DNA of 22,144 bases from CAYINU01 sp964364855 (GCA_964364855.1 CAYINU010000021.1:1-22144), one strand, 5' to 3'; shown: positions 5,890-14,710, numbered from the stretch's first letter. Numbers and translations are program-made. The notes: generated by a model not told the origin, from the letters alone.

Positions 5890-8610
5890 ATGGCGCAGAC
5901 GCTTGGTTCTGCAGGTGGCGTGTCCACAAGTGGCATTTTTGCTAGGTCGGTATTCGGACATAAAAAAAAGGCAAAAAATGAGCTGCTCGAAAGCAAGATT
6001 TCTGAATTGAGGCGCAGTCTTTCGACGGCACCCGATGAGGCGACAAAAGGTGATATACTCCGGCGCCGTATACCCGCTATTCCGAAAGAGGTAAATAATT
6101 TTAACTTTGATTCTTTAACGTCGAACCAAAGCCAAACGCTCGCAAAGGATAGTTTATGTGTGTGCAACGAGTTGCGTGATGTGATGCTACAGCATCCCAA
6201 TTTGGCACCTATAGTTGGGGGAACTCTTGCGAAGTTAATACCCTCGGTCAGCAACTCACAAGGTGCTCAGCGATTGGCGGAGTTGTGTCAGCTTCTGGTC
6301 CGCTACGGTGATGCGTTGACAGAGTTTCGTCGTAGACCACGGGTAGCGGATTCAGGGAAGTCGGTACTAGATCTCGGGTACGCGATAGCCACTGGGAATG
6401 TCGAAGATTTTAAAAAGGATATGAAAGGAGTGTTGGATACACCCCTGTTCGACGATGCGATTGATTCATTAATCTGCAAAATCCAAGCTGGCACCACGAG
6501 GATGGGTCTGTTGATTCAGGGGTTGGCAACACCCTCACTAAAACCTAACGAAATTTCTTTATTAGAGGGTGCCTTTGTTTTAACTGCATTGAAACATGGG
6601 CTGATTGCGGCACCTCCGCCATCACGTCCGGGCGCCGTGGCGGCCCTCCCCGCGCAACCACAACCTTCCGTCCAACCGTTGGTCACCCCTGTCTCTCCAC
6701 CGGCACTTCCCCCGACTGGTGGGCCTGTGGTAACTTCCTTGCCTCCGCGACCTGTTGAACAGCCTTCAACCGCCCCATCGGTTGAGCGTCGCGAAGTCGA
6801 AAACATGGAAGCCAAAATTAATGCCCTCACCAGCAATCCCGGTGGGGTAGGCCATGCAATTCGAGGGATCCTAGCGAATCAGTTTAAAGCAGGTTTGAGG
6901 GCGTATTTGTCGAATGACGAGGTGTTTGGCTCTGCTATCAAAAATATTCAAATGATCAATACAAATACAGACTTTAGTATACTTCTCAAGGGGTCGTGTC
7001 AAAAGGTTGATGAGCAATACCAAAATATGTTTTCAAGGGTGTTTGCGCGGGTATGGCTGGAACTCGGCCTCGTCGATGACAGCACACTGAGTCGGTTGCT
7101 GAGCCAACCCGCAGCGGCGGTGCCTGTCACTCCAATACCCCAATCGGGCCAGCCGGGCATGGCTTTAGGTATGGCTTTAACAGCGGCCTTTCCGCCAGCG
7201 CCACCTTTGCAGCCGTACCCCCCAGCCCAAGCAGTTACCGGCCCCGTGGTGCCACCACCGCAGCAAGTTTATGGGGAATCTCCTACTGCAATATTTCCGC
7301 CAGCGGGAGTGGCACAACCCGCTCCTCCAATGAGGCCGGACCCACCCGCAGTTTGGGCACCCCCAGCAGCCGCGGCTGAGCCGCCTGCACCTGCTGGCAC
7401 GCCCCAGGATCCTGCTCCGAAGGGGGTCCATCGATCTGTAACAGCGGATGAATTTGCTGGCGCCGTGGCGAAAAGTATTGTGGTGAACGCGGGAGCCGGG
7501 CGGCGCCTCAGAACGACCAATCAAGATGTAGGCGTTAATGACATTCCTGCATTGCACGAAGGTAGCATCCCGAGCCATGTACCCATTGTCACATGGGTGC
7601 CTATCCGGTCCGCTGCCGGAACATTGTGTGTGGGTGATCTAAATCTAAACGGTCAGAAACCAGAAACAAGGGCGCAACTAATTGAGCGGCATCTGGGACG
7701 CTGTCTTACGTGGCGGAGTTCCGAGAGTGAGGCCGCTGACAAAGCTACTTTTCAACGGTTGGAATCTACCAATAAAGAAATAAGTCGTCTGACGTCTTAT
7801 GCGCCAAGTGTTTATTGTCTCCAAGGGGGTGGATTTGAAACCGAGGTGCAAATGAAAGGAAGTCCTTTTCTGAGTATTAATCATGCCTGGTTCAAGAATT
7901 CCATGCACCTGATTGCGGAGTGTGAACTAAGCCCAGACAATAAGTTGCGCTTGACCGAGTCTGAAATCCTTCAGCTGAAGCACCTTAGGGGCTGGATGCC
8001 GTCTCACGTTTACGCTGAACTGCAGAAAATCGAGGCAGACTCCCGTGGCATCGGAAACCCAAGATTGGCGGTGGACATGACGACGGCCAGCGGGGTCACG
8101 GTTACGTTGGAAATATTGACAGCATATCGCGAACGGGAGCGCCTAGAGACACTGGCTGCCTATCCCTTGGGCTCCCCGGATTGGGCATATTCCAATGTAC
8201 AATCGGTCGTCGTTGATAGTGGTATTCCCGCAAGAGAATTTGCCAAATTCGATTTTGGGCGAGAGGGGGGCGGCATGTTTGTCGAAGTTTTCCTGAACGG
8301 GCAAGCCACCATCGTGGGCTCCGTGGATATTCAGCCTGGTCAATTTTTAACCCCAGCGACGCTGGAAGGGTTGGGGCGCCTGTTCAACCAGCCCAGAGAA
8401 TTTGTGGTTTCCGGAAACTGGCACATGGATGCTGCCGGTATTCAAGATTTCTTGTGCCGCCAACTACGAATTCCCCAAGAACGCATCCTGATCGATGAAA
8501 ATCGCATGCCGGCCGGCCCCACCTCGCGACGGGTGACTGCAACAGGAACGCTGGAATTCGCAGATTTTCAGCACACGGTTCATATTTTGCCACCGAGTGC
8601 CCCCCACTAA
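5890..8610 (+). CDS. Large multidomain protein of unknown function, 906 aa (paralogue 1)
   Basis: I do not recognise this protein, but its architecture can be read. Residues 1-240 are a helical domain shared with the next gene; for example LTSNQSQTLAKDSLCVC here corresponds to LTKNQTETVAKDKLFIC there. A proline-rich linker follows (about 241-300, many PP and QP). Residues 306-402 look like a second copy of the latter part of the N-terminal domain (FKAGLRAYLSNDEVFGSAI compared with FKKDMKGVLDTPLFDDAI). A second proline-rich linker spans about 404-515. The C-terminal domain (about 518-906) is of mixed type with no motif I know. There is no signal peptide or membrane segment. The ATG is preceded by AAAGGAG (5876-5882). 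Only 17 bp separate it from the next gene, so the two are almost certainly one operon. Shared start, linker design and tandem position point to duplication followed by replacement of the C-terminal part. Confidence 0.85.
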   Translation: MAQTLGSAGGVSTSGIFARSVFGHKKKAKNELLESKISELRRSLSTAPDEATKGDILRRRIPAIPKEVNNFNFDSLTSNQSQTLAKDSLCVCNELRDVMLQHPNLAPIVGGTLAKLIPSVSNSQGAQRLAELCQLLVRYGDALTEFRRRPRVADSGKSVLDLGYAIATGNVEDFKKDMKGVLDTPLFDDAIDSLICKIQAGTTRMGLLIQGLATPSLKPNEISLLEGAFVLTALKHGLIAAPPPSRPGAVAALPAQPQPSVQPLVTPVSPPALPPTGGPVVTSLPPRPVEQPSTAPSVERREVENMEAKINALTSNPGGVGHAIRGILANQFKAGLRAYLSNDEVFGSAIKNIQMINTNTDFSILLKGSCQKVDEQYQNMFSRVFARVWLELGLVDDSTLSRLLSQPAAAVPVTPIPQSGQPGMALGMALTAAFPPAPPLQPYPPAQAVTGPVVPPPQQVYGESPTAIFPPAGVAQPAPPMRPDPPAVWAPPAAAAEPPAPAGTPQDPAPKGVHRSVTADEFAGAVAKSIVVNAGAGRRLRTTNQDVGVNDIPALHEGSIPSHVPIVTWVPIRSAAGTLCVGDLNLNGQKPETRAQLIERHLGRCLTWRSSESEAADKATFQRLESTNKEISRLTSYAPSVYCLQGGGFETEVQMKGSPFLSINHAWFKNSMHLIAECELSPDNKLRLTESEILQLKHLRGWMPSHVYAELQKIEADSRGIGNPRLAVDMTTASGVTVTLEILTAYRERERLETLAAYPLGSPDWAYSNVQSVVVDSGIPAREFAKFDFGREGGGMFVEVFLNGQATIVGSVDIQPGQFLTPATLEGLGRLFNQPREFVVSGNWHMDAAGIQDFLCRQLRIPQERILIDENRMPAGPTSRRVTATGTLEFADFQHTVHILPPSAPH

Positions 8611-8627
8611 CGGAAGGAGAGACAATC

Positions 8628-11600
8628 ATGGCGCAGTCGACAGGTATCCCATATCAAGCGGCAAGGTTCCCATCTACGGTTCTCGGTTCATTTAAACCCC
8701 ACAAAAAAGACTCAAAAAACACTCTTGTAGCCGCGTTGGTTCTGGGTTTGAGGGATAGGATTAGGGACGCTACAAATGAGAATCTTCGGGAACGGGCTCT
8801 AAGAGAAGGTCTAGCTGAAATACCAGGGTTGGTAAACAAGGGTTTCATTTTTGGAAATTTAACGAAGAATCAAACAGAAACCGTCGCGAAAGATAAGCTT
8901 TTTATTTGTGAGGCTTTGCGTGATGGTATTCTTCGGTATCCGAATTTGGCCGAGATTGTCAGTACCGAAGTCTTGATCGGGTTGCCTCAATCCGTAGCCA
9001 ACTCGACATTAGCAATAAGCCTGACAAGTTTTTGCGCGGATGTGACGGCGTACAAGTGGCTATTAGAAAGATATAATCGTACCGGAACTTCCTTGGGTAA
9101 GGCCCAACGAACCGTAGATTTCAATGTTTTTGTTGCGGAATTAAAACGCATTGTGGGCAACGATAGGTTTTATAGGGCCATCGAAGGGCATATTAAGAAA
9201 ATTTCTGCTGACCCAGACTCCCTCACCGATATGGACTGGTTGGCGAGTAGTTTGCGGGGTGGATTTAACGAGGGAGATGCGGATTTCATCCACAATGCTT
9301 TTGTCTTTGCTGCGTTGAAGTTTAACCTGTTGAATTTAGACCCGATTGGTGGACCAATCTCTGGGAGAGTAACCGCAGCTGATCAAGTTGCTGCCGCCGC
9401 GGCACCGCCGGCGTCGCCCCCGTCATTTCTTGGACCCAACATGCCTTCCCCCCCAACTGCACCCTTTGCCTCGGTACTTGTACCTGGAGTTACGGCATGT
9501 CATTACCCCGACGAGCGGGAACATACACGGCGCGGTATTGTTCCTTTCGCAGCCGATCCGTTAGGCGGAAGGCCCCAGCCTCTTCAAACCTATACCCCCC
9601 CCCCACAGCCTGTGCCCGGGGCTGTGACAGCGGCAGTTCGCCCGCCAGTTGCTCCGGCGGTAGTAATACCGCCCAGACCTACAACACCCGGCCAATTCGT
9701 GCCGGCGATCCAAGCGCCTGCGCAACCGCTGAATGCCTACGTGGCCTACGAACAAGCAATTGCCGGTGCCACGCCCACGCAACCGCCCCAGCCCGCCGTT
9801 TTACAACGTACTCAAGAATTTATGTCCACGACCCAACGTATTTGCGATTACTGGGCGCACCCCGGCGCATTCAACAGCCGTGCCGTGACCCGAAGGGACG
9901 GTGCTACGCCACTGACGTTGCCACCGGCGCCAGCCGCCAATGGGCCGACCTATGCGGTGGGGGATATTCATGGCGATTTGAACCATCTTCTGATGAACCT
10001 GATTGTCAGCGGCGCGGCCAGGTTTAGGGGCGGTGAACCGACCATGGTCTTTTATGACACCGTTAACCATGTGCGTGTGTGGCCGCATCAAATTAACGGT
10101 GATTTGACACGGTACCGCCTGATTGCCAATATCGAAAAGAACCCGTCCTTTGTCGGCGAACTGGTGGTCATGGGTGACATCCTCGATCGCGGCATGCACT
10201 CGGATGAATGTTTGTGCACGTTGATGTCTGTCATGGCCGATGAGCGTGCGCACGGCGGCAATCAACTCCATATGGTGTTTGGGGACCATGAAATCTATGC
10301 GTTCTTTCCCGGGCCATTTACGCCCAACTACGATGAAACGCGATCCGTGTGTCCGCCGTCCATTGTGTCTTGGGAAACGGTTGGGTCGTTAATTCGGCAC
10401 GCCATCGGCCAAGGATGGATGGAATATGCCTACATGGGGCGTGGTGGTTCCACCGTATTTTCGCATTCGTTTTTTACCCAACCGTTTTTAGAAGAAAGTA
10501 TCTGGCGTCTCCAAAATATCCAAACTCAGCCACCCGAATTTTTGCAGATTATGGGTACGCAGCAGTCCGGTCGCGTGATTTGGGCGATGCGATATTTGCT
10601 CGCTCTGCCGGCAGAGACCCAGTGGTATGGCGAAGCGATCGCCGTTGTCTCCGGCTATTTTAATGCCAGCCTAAGGGCCGCGGTTCAGTTTAAGGAAGAA
10701 AAACCCGATGTAAATATGTCGGCGATGGCGGAACTCGAACGAGGCAGCTTACCGTTTCTAAACGCCGACCCCGATGTCAAACGCTCACCAATCATGAGTC
10801 GCGCGGCGCATTTTGCCGTGTCTTTGCCTCAAGTGGTCGGACATACGAATCAAAGCGGCCACGAGCCTCGCCTGGCCACTGAGGGTGATCACCTGGCAGA
10901 TCAAGCTCACCCGCCAGACGGCCCCATGTTAGTGGTCGATGTTCAAGCCTCTTATTACTATGAAGGCTCATTGCCACGAAACGATGAATATTTGCGAAGC
11001 CACCCCAGAATGGTTTTCCTGATGCCAGATGGCCGCGTCATGATGACTCAAATGAATGATGAAGAGGTACCTGCCTTCAAATTTCACCAACGGCTTCTGC
11101 AGAACCCACTTTACCTACCACCGCCGGAAAATCCTTCTCCCGAACCCTATGAAGAGGAAAAACTCTGGGATCTGCCCTCGGAGCCCAAGCCACCACAGCA
11201 AGGTGCGGCCGCTGGGGCCGCCTTCCGCGGCCAACCGCCTCGGCAGGTCGATGATGTGGATAGGATGGTGTTTGCGTCGAGCTTCTTAACCACTTCTAGG
11301 ACCGGAGTACCACCAATATTGGAATACTTGGTACCGCCGAAATATCATGATCTGCCGGCGGTAGGAATTCAAAACTTGTCGTCGCCCACTGGGGAACTTT
11401 TGCCACTCTCCGGGTTTCATTTATTTCAGAAAACTAGTGGGGAGCGTCCCATTGTCGGGCGTGTGTACCGGTTGCAAGGGGAGGAAGGTAGTCCTAGACG
11501 CGCCATCTTTTTGACAGCTGTGAGTCAAACGCTACTTCGATTGGCACGTAGTGGCTTCCCGATTGCCTTGGAAATGAGCGAGGAATACGACATCAAGCAA

Positions 11601-11702
11601 TGGGCTGATTTTATGCGTATGAACGTTCCGCCCGGTGCAAACTGTTTTTGGGTCGGTAACGTTCTACATATTTTTCCGCGGGGGTATATGCCAAAAACCT
11701 AG
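8628..11702 (+). CDS. Multidomain protein with PPP-type metallophosphatase core, 1024 aa (paralogue 2)
   Basis: Residues 1-243 are homologous to the N-terminus of the preceding protein (both begin MAQ and share the same block order). A long proline-rich, probably disordered linker covers about 245-420. A PPP-family phosphoesterase core follows: GDIHGD (445-450), GDILDRG (516-522), GDHE (552-555, where canonical enzymes have GNHE), SHS (H613) and GHT (738-740). All metal ligands are present except that the usual asparagine is aspartate 553. A second proline-rich linker (about 838-885) precedes a C-terminal domain (about 890-1024). The ribosome binding site is GGAAGGAG just before the ATG. There is no signal peptide or membrane helix. 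The likely activity is dephosphorylation of a protein, nucleotide or small molecule; the substrate is unknown. Secreted bacterial PPP effectors exist (for example in Legionella), but no secretion signal can be demonstrated here. The stop lies 11 bp from that of the convergent 616-aa gene. Confidence 0.88.
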   Translation: MAQSTGIPYQAARFPSTVLGSFKPHKKDSKNTLVAALVLGLRDRIRDATNENLRERALREGLAEIPGLVNKGFIFGNLTKNQTETVAKDKLFICEALRDGILRYPNLAEIVSTEVLIGLPQSVANSTLAISLTSFCADVTAYKWLLERYNRTGTSLGKAQRTVDFNVFVAELKRIVGNDRFYRAIEGHIKKISADPDSLTDMDWLASSLRGGFNEGDADFIHNAFVFAALKFNLLNLDPIGGPISGRVTAADQVAAAAAPPASPPSFLGPNMPSPPTAPFASVLVPGVTACHYPDEREHTRRGIVPFAADPLGGRPQPLQTYTPPPQPVPGAVTAAVRPPVAPAVVIPPRPTTPGQFVPAIQAPAQPLNAYVAYEQAIAGATPTQPPQPAVLQRTQEFMSTTQRICDYWAHPGAFNSRAVTRRDGATPLTLPPAPAANGPTYAVGDIHGDLNHLLMNLIVSGAARFRGGEPTMVFYDTVNHVRVWPHQINGDLTRYRLIANIEKNPSFVGELVVMGDILDRGMHSDECLCTLMSVMADERAHGGNQLHMVFGDHEIYAFFPGPFTPNYDETRSVCPPSIVSWETVGSLIRHAIGQGWMEYAYMGRGGSTVFSHSFFTQPFLEESIWRLQNIQTQPPEFLQIMGTQQSGRVIWAMRYLLALPAETQWYGEAIAVVSGYFNASLRAAVQFKEEKPDVNMSAMAELERGSLPFLNADPDVKRSPIMSRAAHFAVSLPQVVGHTNQSGHEPRLATEGDHLADQAHPPDGPMLVVDVQASYYYEGSLPRNDEYLRSHPRMVFLMPDGRVMMTQMNDEEVPAFKFHQRLLQNPLYLPPPENPSPEPYEEEKLWDLPSEPKPPQQGAAAGAAFRGQPPRQVDDVDRMVFASSFLTTSRTGVPPILEYLVPPKYHDLPAVGIQNLSSPTGELLPLSGFHLFQKTSGERPIVGRVYRLQGEEGSPRRAIFLTAVSQTLLRLARSGFPIALEMSEEYDIKQWADFMRMNVPPGANCFWVGNVLHIFPRGYMPKT

Positions 11703-11713
11703 AGTGTCTTAGG

Positions 11714-13564
11714 CTAAGCCGCTGCCAACGCCTCGTTGGCTGCCGCAGGGAAAATGGCGACATGATGCTCTACTATCGCATTGAGCTCCAGCTTCAGCGC
11801 TGCCAAATCCCGACGCATCAGGTCTTGGTAATGCTGGGTTTCCAGCGTGAGTTTCGGGATAAGGGTTTTGTAATAGCCAATACCGGACATTAGATTTTGC
11901 TTGAACTCCTGGAAGTATTCGGGTTTGCGTCCGGTCTGAGCGACTTTTCGTAACTCGCGGCCCAGATAATCGATATACATTTTAAGCTCGGAAATAAACA
12001 TATTGGGCCGATAGGTATCGTTGAGTAAATTCAACCGACCATAGATGTGGCTGACCATATCAGACAAGGTCGAAATCTTGCTAAAAAAGGCCAGATTGGG
12101 TCCCGGACATACAGCAGAACTCAAAGTCCGTTTGTTGGTAATCTTATTTAAAATCAATGCAGGGGCAGCCAAGTCTTCGCATAGACATGCCTTCTGCACC
12201 ACCGCATTTACCGCAGCCTGAAAATCTTCCGGCGACAACCCTTGCGCTTCCAGAGACCGAATTTTTTGACGCTGATACAATGTGGAGGCCGTGCAGACCG
12301 GCTTTTTTGTAAATTCGGTGTTGGACACCAAATGCCCCTTGGGACAGGGGCTGCCAGGCCGACCGGACATGGCCCGTTCCAATTTTTGACGCTCGCTCAA
12401 CGTATTGCGGACCGTGTTAAACGGCACACCCAACGGCGAGATTTCACTCAAAAACAAATCTTGGGTTCCGGCTGCACGCAACAATTCACGGGTCTCGTCA
12501 TCGACGGTGGTGACTTCCGGAACCAGCAAAAACGGTGTCGCCCAGCCCGTGCCATCCACCTCGAAATAGTCGCGCAGGAAACGGTCTTCGTTGGCCGTTC
12601 CGATACCGCCTTGAACCGTAATGCGGACCGAGGGAATATGCTTAAATGTGGGCCGGTTTTCTCCGATCAGGACTTGGTTACAAATCTCATAAAACTGCTT
12701 GGCCATCGCCGAACGGTTCTGCTTAAACTCTTCTAAAATAGGCCCAAGCAAATACCCATCCGTAGCAAACGCATGGCCGCCGCAGTTTAACCCAGACTCA
12801 ATACGGTGCTCGGAAATCCAAATGCCTTTTTTGGCCAAGAATTTTCCCTGAATCATCGATGAGCGGAAATCGGATACCTTTAGAATAACGCGCTTTTTGA
12901 TATACCCGTTCTCGTCAGGGAAAAAGTCGTCAAAACTGGAAATATAGGCATAAAGCCTTCGATTAAATCCAGCAGAAAACACAATGGAAGAATGCAATTT
13001 ACTTTGTGCATACCCCCGTAATGCCGACAACGCGTCAGAGTCTTCGTCGGGGAGGGGTTCGTTTTGTGCGTTGTAGTTCGTGCGGTCAATCTTGGTCATG
13101 ATGTTGACATCAATGGCCCCTGCACGAACCCATTGCCGTAGCTCCGTCTGCATCTGGGACTTCTTTTGGGAGTCCATGCAACCCAGCATATCCAGGTAAC
13201 GCAATTTGAGCGGGGATTGATCATCTAACATTTCAAAATATTGGGTCAGCTCCGTGCCAGTCTCAAAAGGCTCAGAACGCAGCTTTTCGATCTGCATGGC
13301 CAGTGCGTCATGCATCATATTGAGATAGGCGGTAATCCTGCGGGATCGGTATTCAGGTTCGGACTTGGCAATCGGCGTCGCATCGAGACCAAACTGAGGT
13401 GCCCAATGAAGCCGCATGGTTTCATCCAGCTCGTCGTCACCAATGGAAACAACCGATGAAATCCCAAACCGCCCCACCTTTAGCGGCGCATCGATAGTAA
13501 ATGCCGTTCCCATCACCGGAATGTGGAAGGTATGAACAGGGTCACGATGAATCAAGGTGGTCAC
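11714..13564 (-). CDS. Conserved-looking uncharacterised protein, 616 aa, possible flavin/TIM-barrel and cysteine-cluster protein
   Basis: No assigned function that I can name. The start is GTG at 13564 with AAGGA about seven bases upstream. The central region has motifs that look strongly conserved: SGLNCGGHAFATDGYLLGP (C261, H264) and VTVQGGIGTANEDRFL (Q318-T323), followed by FLLVPEVTTVDDETRELL. GGIG(T) followed by a helix recalls phosphate/FMN-binding TIM barrels such as nitronate monooxygenase or dihydroorotate-dehydrogenase-like enzymes; this is inference. The C-terminal third carries five cysteines in plausible ligand settings: CPKGH (C407), VCTAS (C424), CLCEDL (C460, C462) and VCPGPN (C486). 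They could hold a metal or iron-sulfur cluster. The last 100 residues are helical. It is transcribed divergently from bioB across a 125-bp gap, which may hint at a related metabolic role. Confidence 0.8.
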   Translation of the reverse strand: MTTLIHRDPVHTFHIPVMGTAFTIDAPLKVGRFGISSVVSIGDDELDETMRLHWAPQFGLDATPIAKSEPEYRSRRITAYLNMMHDALAMQIEKLRSEPFETGTELTQYFEMLDDQSPLKLRYLDMLGCMDSQKKSQMQTELRQWVRAGAIDVNIMTKIDRTNYNAQNEPLPDEDSDALSALRGYAQSKLHSSIVFSAGFNRRLYAYISSFDDFFPDENGYIKKRVILKVSDFRSSMIQGKFLAKKGIWISEHRIESGLNCGGHAFATDGYLLGPILEEFKQNRSAMAKQFYEICNQVLIGENRPTFKHIPSVRITVQGGIGTANEDRFLRDYFEVDGTGWATPFLLVPEVTTVDDETRELLRAAGTQDLFLSEISPLGVPFNTVRNTLSERQKLERAMSGRPGSPCPKGHLVSNTEFTKKPVCTASTLYQRQKIRSLEAQGLSPEDFQAAVNAVVQKACLCEDLAAPALILNKITNKRTLSSAVCPGPNLAFFSKISTLSDMVSHIYGRLNLLNDTYRPNMFISELKMYIDYLGRELRKVAQTGRKPEYFQEFKQNLMSGIGYYKTLIPKLTLETQHYQDLMRRDLAALKLELNAIVEHHVAIFPAAANEALAAA

Positions 13565-13638
13565 TTTATATTCCTTGCCTTATTAACCTGAGGCCTATTG
13601 GCCATTTTGCAAATACCGTTACGAAATAGTGAGCAGTA

Positions 13639-13668
13639 TCGACACAAGTCAGAAGGGTATTGTAGCAT
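13639..13668 (+). promoter_or_regulatory. Candidate promoter for bioB
   Basis: TCGACA (13639-13644) and TAGCAT (13663-13668) are 18 bp apart and lie 22 bp before the bioB start. Matches to the sigma-70 consensus are partial (5/6 and 4/6). I found no BirA-type operator (TTGTAAACC half-sites) in the 125-bp intergenic region. Confidence 0.3.
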
Positions 13669-13689
13669 ACTTTTATCGGAGGTTTTAGT

Positions 13690-14697
13690 GTGCAAGCACA
13701 ACGTGCCATTTCATTATTGACCGACTCCGATATCCCGCTTTTACCGCTTTTGGAAGAGGCCTTCCGAGTTCGCCAGCAGTACTTCGGTCGCCGGGTCATG
13801 ATCCACATTATTAATAATGTTCAAAACGGCTATTGCCCGGAGGACTGCGGCTATTGCGCACAGGGCAAAAAATCAACGACGCCCATCGCAGCTTATGGAA
13901 TGAAATCGGATGAGGAAATTCTGGCCGAGGCCAAGTCCGCCTATGAACGTGGCGCCTACCGGTACTGCATGGTGCTCTCCGGACGAGGCCCTACACCGAC
14001 CAAAGTCGAACGCCTTTCTCGTCTGATCCGCACCATCAAGGCCCAATACAATCTGCGCATTTGCGTGTCCGCCGGCATCCTCGACGCGCCTTCGGCAAAA
14101 GCGTTAAAAGACGCCGGTCTGGATCGGTATAACCACAACCTCAATACGGCCTCTGACCACTACGCTAAAATTTGCTCGACTCATACCTACGAAGATCGTC
14201 TAACCACCGTACGCAATGCGCAAAACGCCGGTATCGAAGCCTGTTCGGGTGTCATTGTCGGCCTGGGCGAAAGCCCGAGAGAAGTCGTAGAACTGGCAAC
14301 CCAATTCTGCGAATTGGGCGTGAAATCTATCCCCATCAATTTTTATATCCCCGTCCCCGGCGCGCCGCTGGCCGCCACTCCTCTGACCCCCGAATACTGC
14401 CTGCGGGTGCTGTGTGTGTTCCGACTGCTAAACCCTGACGCCGAGATCCGCGTCGCAGCCGGACGGGAATTGCACCTGCGGTCCATGCAAGTGATGGCAT
14501 TTTATCCAGCCAACTCATTGTTTTTGGATGGCTATCTCAATGTCAAAGGCAGTCATTTACAGGCAACGTTGCAGATGCTGCGCGATGGTGGTTTTGAAAT
14601 CGAATCCGAGTGGTCGTTAGACGATTTGCTTCAGACCGAAACCATCCCCACCGAGATTCCCTTAAAATCCGCTGCCGATCTGCATCCTGTCAGCTAA
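13690..14697 (+). CDS. bioB: Biotin synthase BioB
   Basis: Radical-SAM enzyme that inserts sulfur into dethiobiotin, the last step of biotin synthesis. The protein has 335 aa. The radical-SAM cluster motif is CPEDCGYC (C49, C53, C56) in the context NNVQNGYCPEDCGYCAQG. Further BioB blocks are RYCMVLSGRGPT, CVSAGILD, DRYNHNLNTA, EACSGVIVGLGES, INFYIPVPGAPL and the C-terminal RVAAGRELHLR, which supplies an arginine ligand region for the second cluster. The start is GTG at 13690 with GGAGG at 13678-13682. The variant NNVQNGYCPEDCGYC differs from the enterobacterial SIKTGACPEDCKYC type and resembles the BioB lineage of more distant phyla, which may be phylogenetically informative. No other bio genes are nearby. 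Confidence 0.97.
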   Translation: MQAQRAISLLTDSDIPLLPLLEEAFRVRQQYFGRRVMIHIINNVQNGYCPEDCGYCAQGKKSTTPIAAYGMKSDEEILAEAKSAYERGAYRYCMVLSGRGPTPTKVERLSRLIRTIKAQYNLRICVSAGILDAPSAKALKDAGLDRYNHNLNTASDHYAKICSTHTYEDRLTTVRNAQNAGIEACSGVIVGLGESPREVVELATQFCELGVKSIPINFYIPVPGAPLAATPLTPEYCLRVLCVFRLLNPDAEIRVAAGRELHLRSMQVMAFYPANSLFLDGYLNVKGSHLQATLQMLRDGGFEIESEWSLDDLLQTETIPTEIPLKSAADLHPVS

Positions 14698-14710
14698 AAC
14701 CCAGCGTCGC

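Noticed and set aside
9497..10027. 176-codon plus-strand frame inside the 1024-aa gene
   Set aside because: It lies in another frame across the proline-rich linker, where GC-rich repeats keep alternative frames open; it has no start signal.
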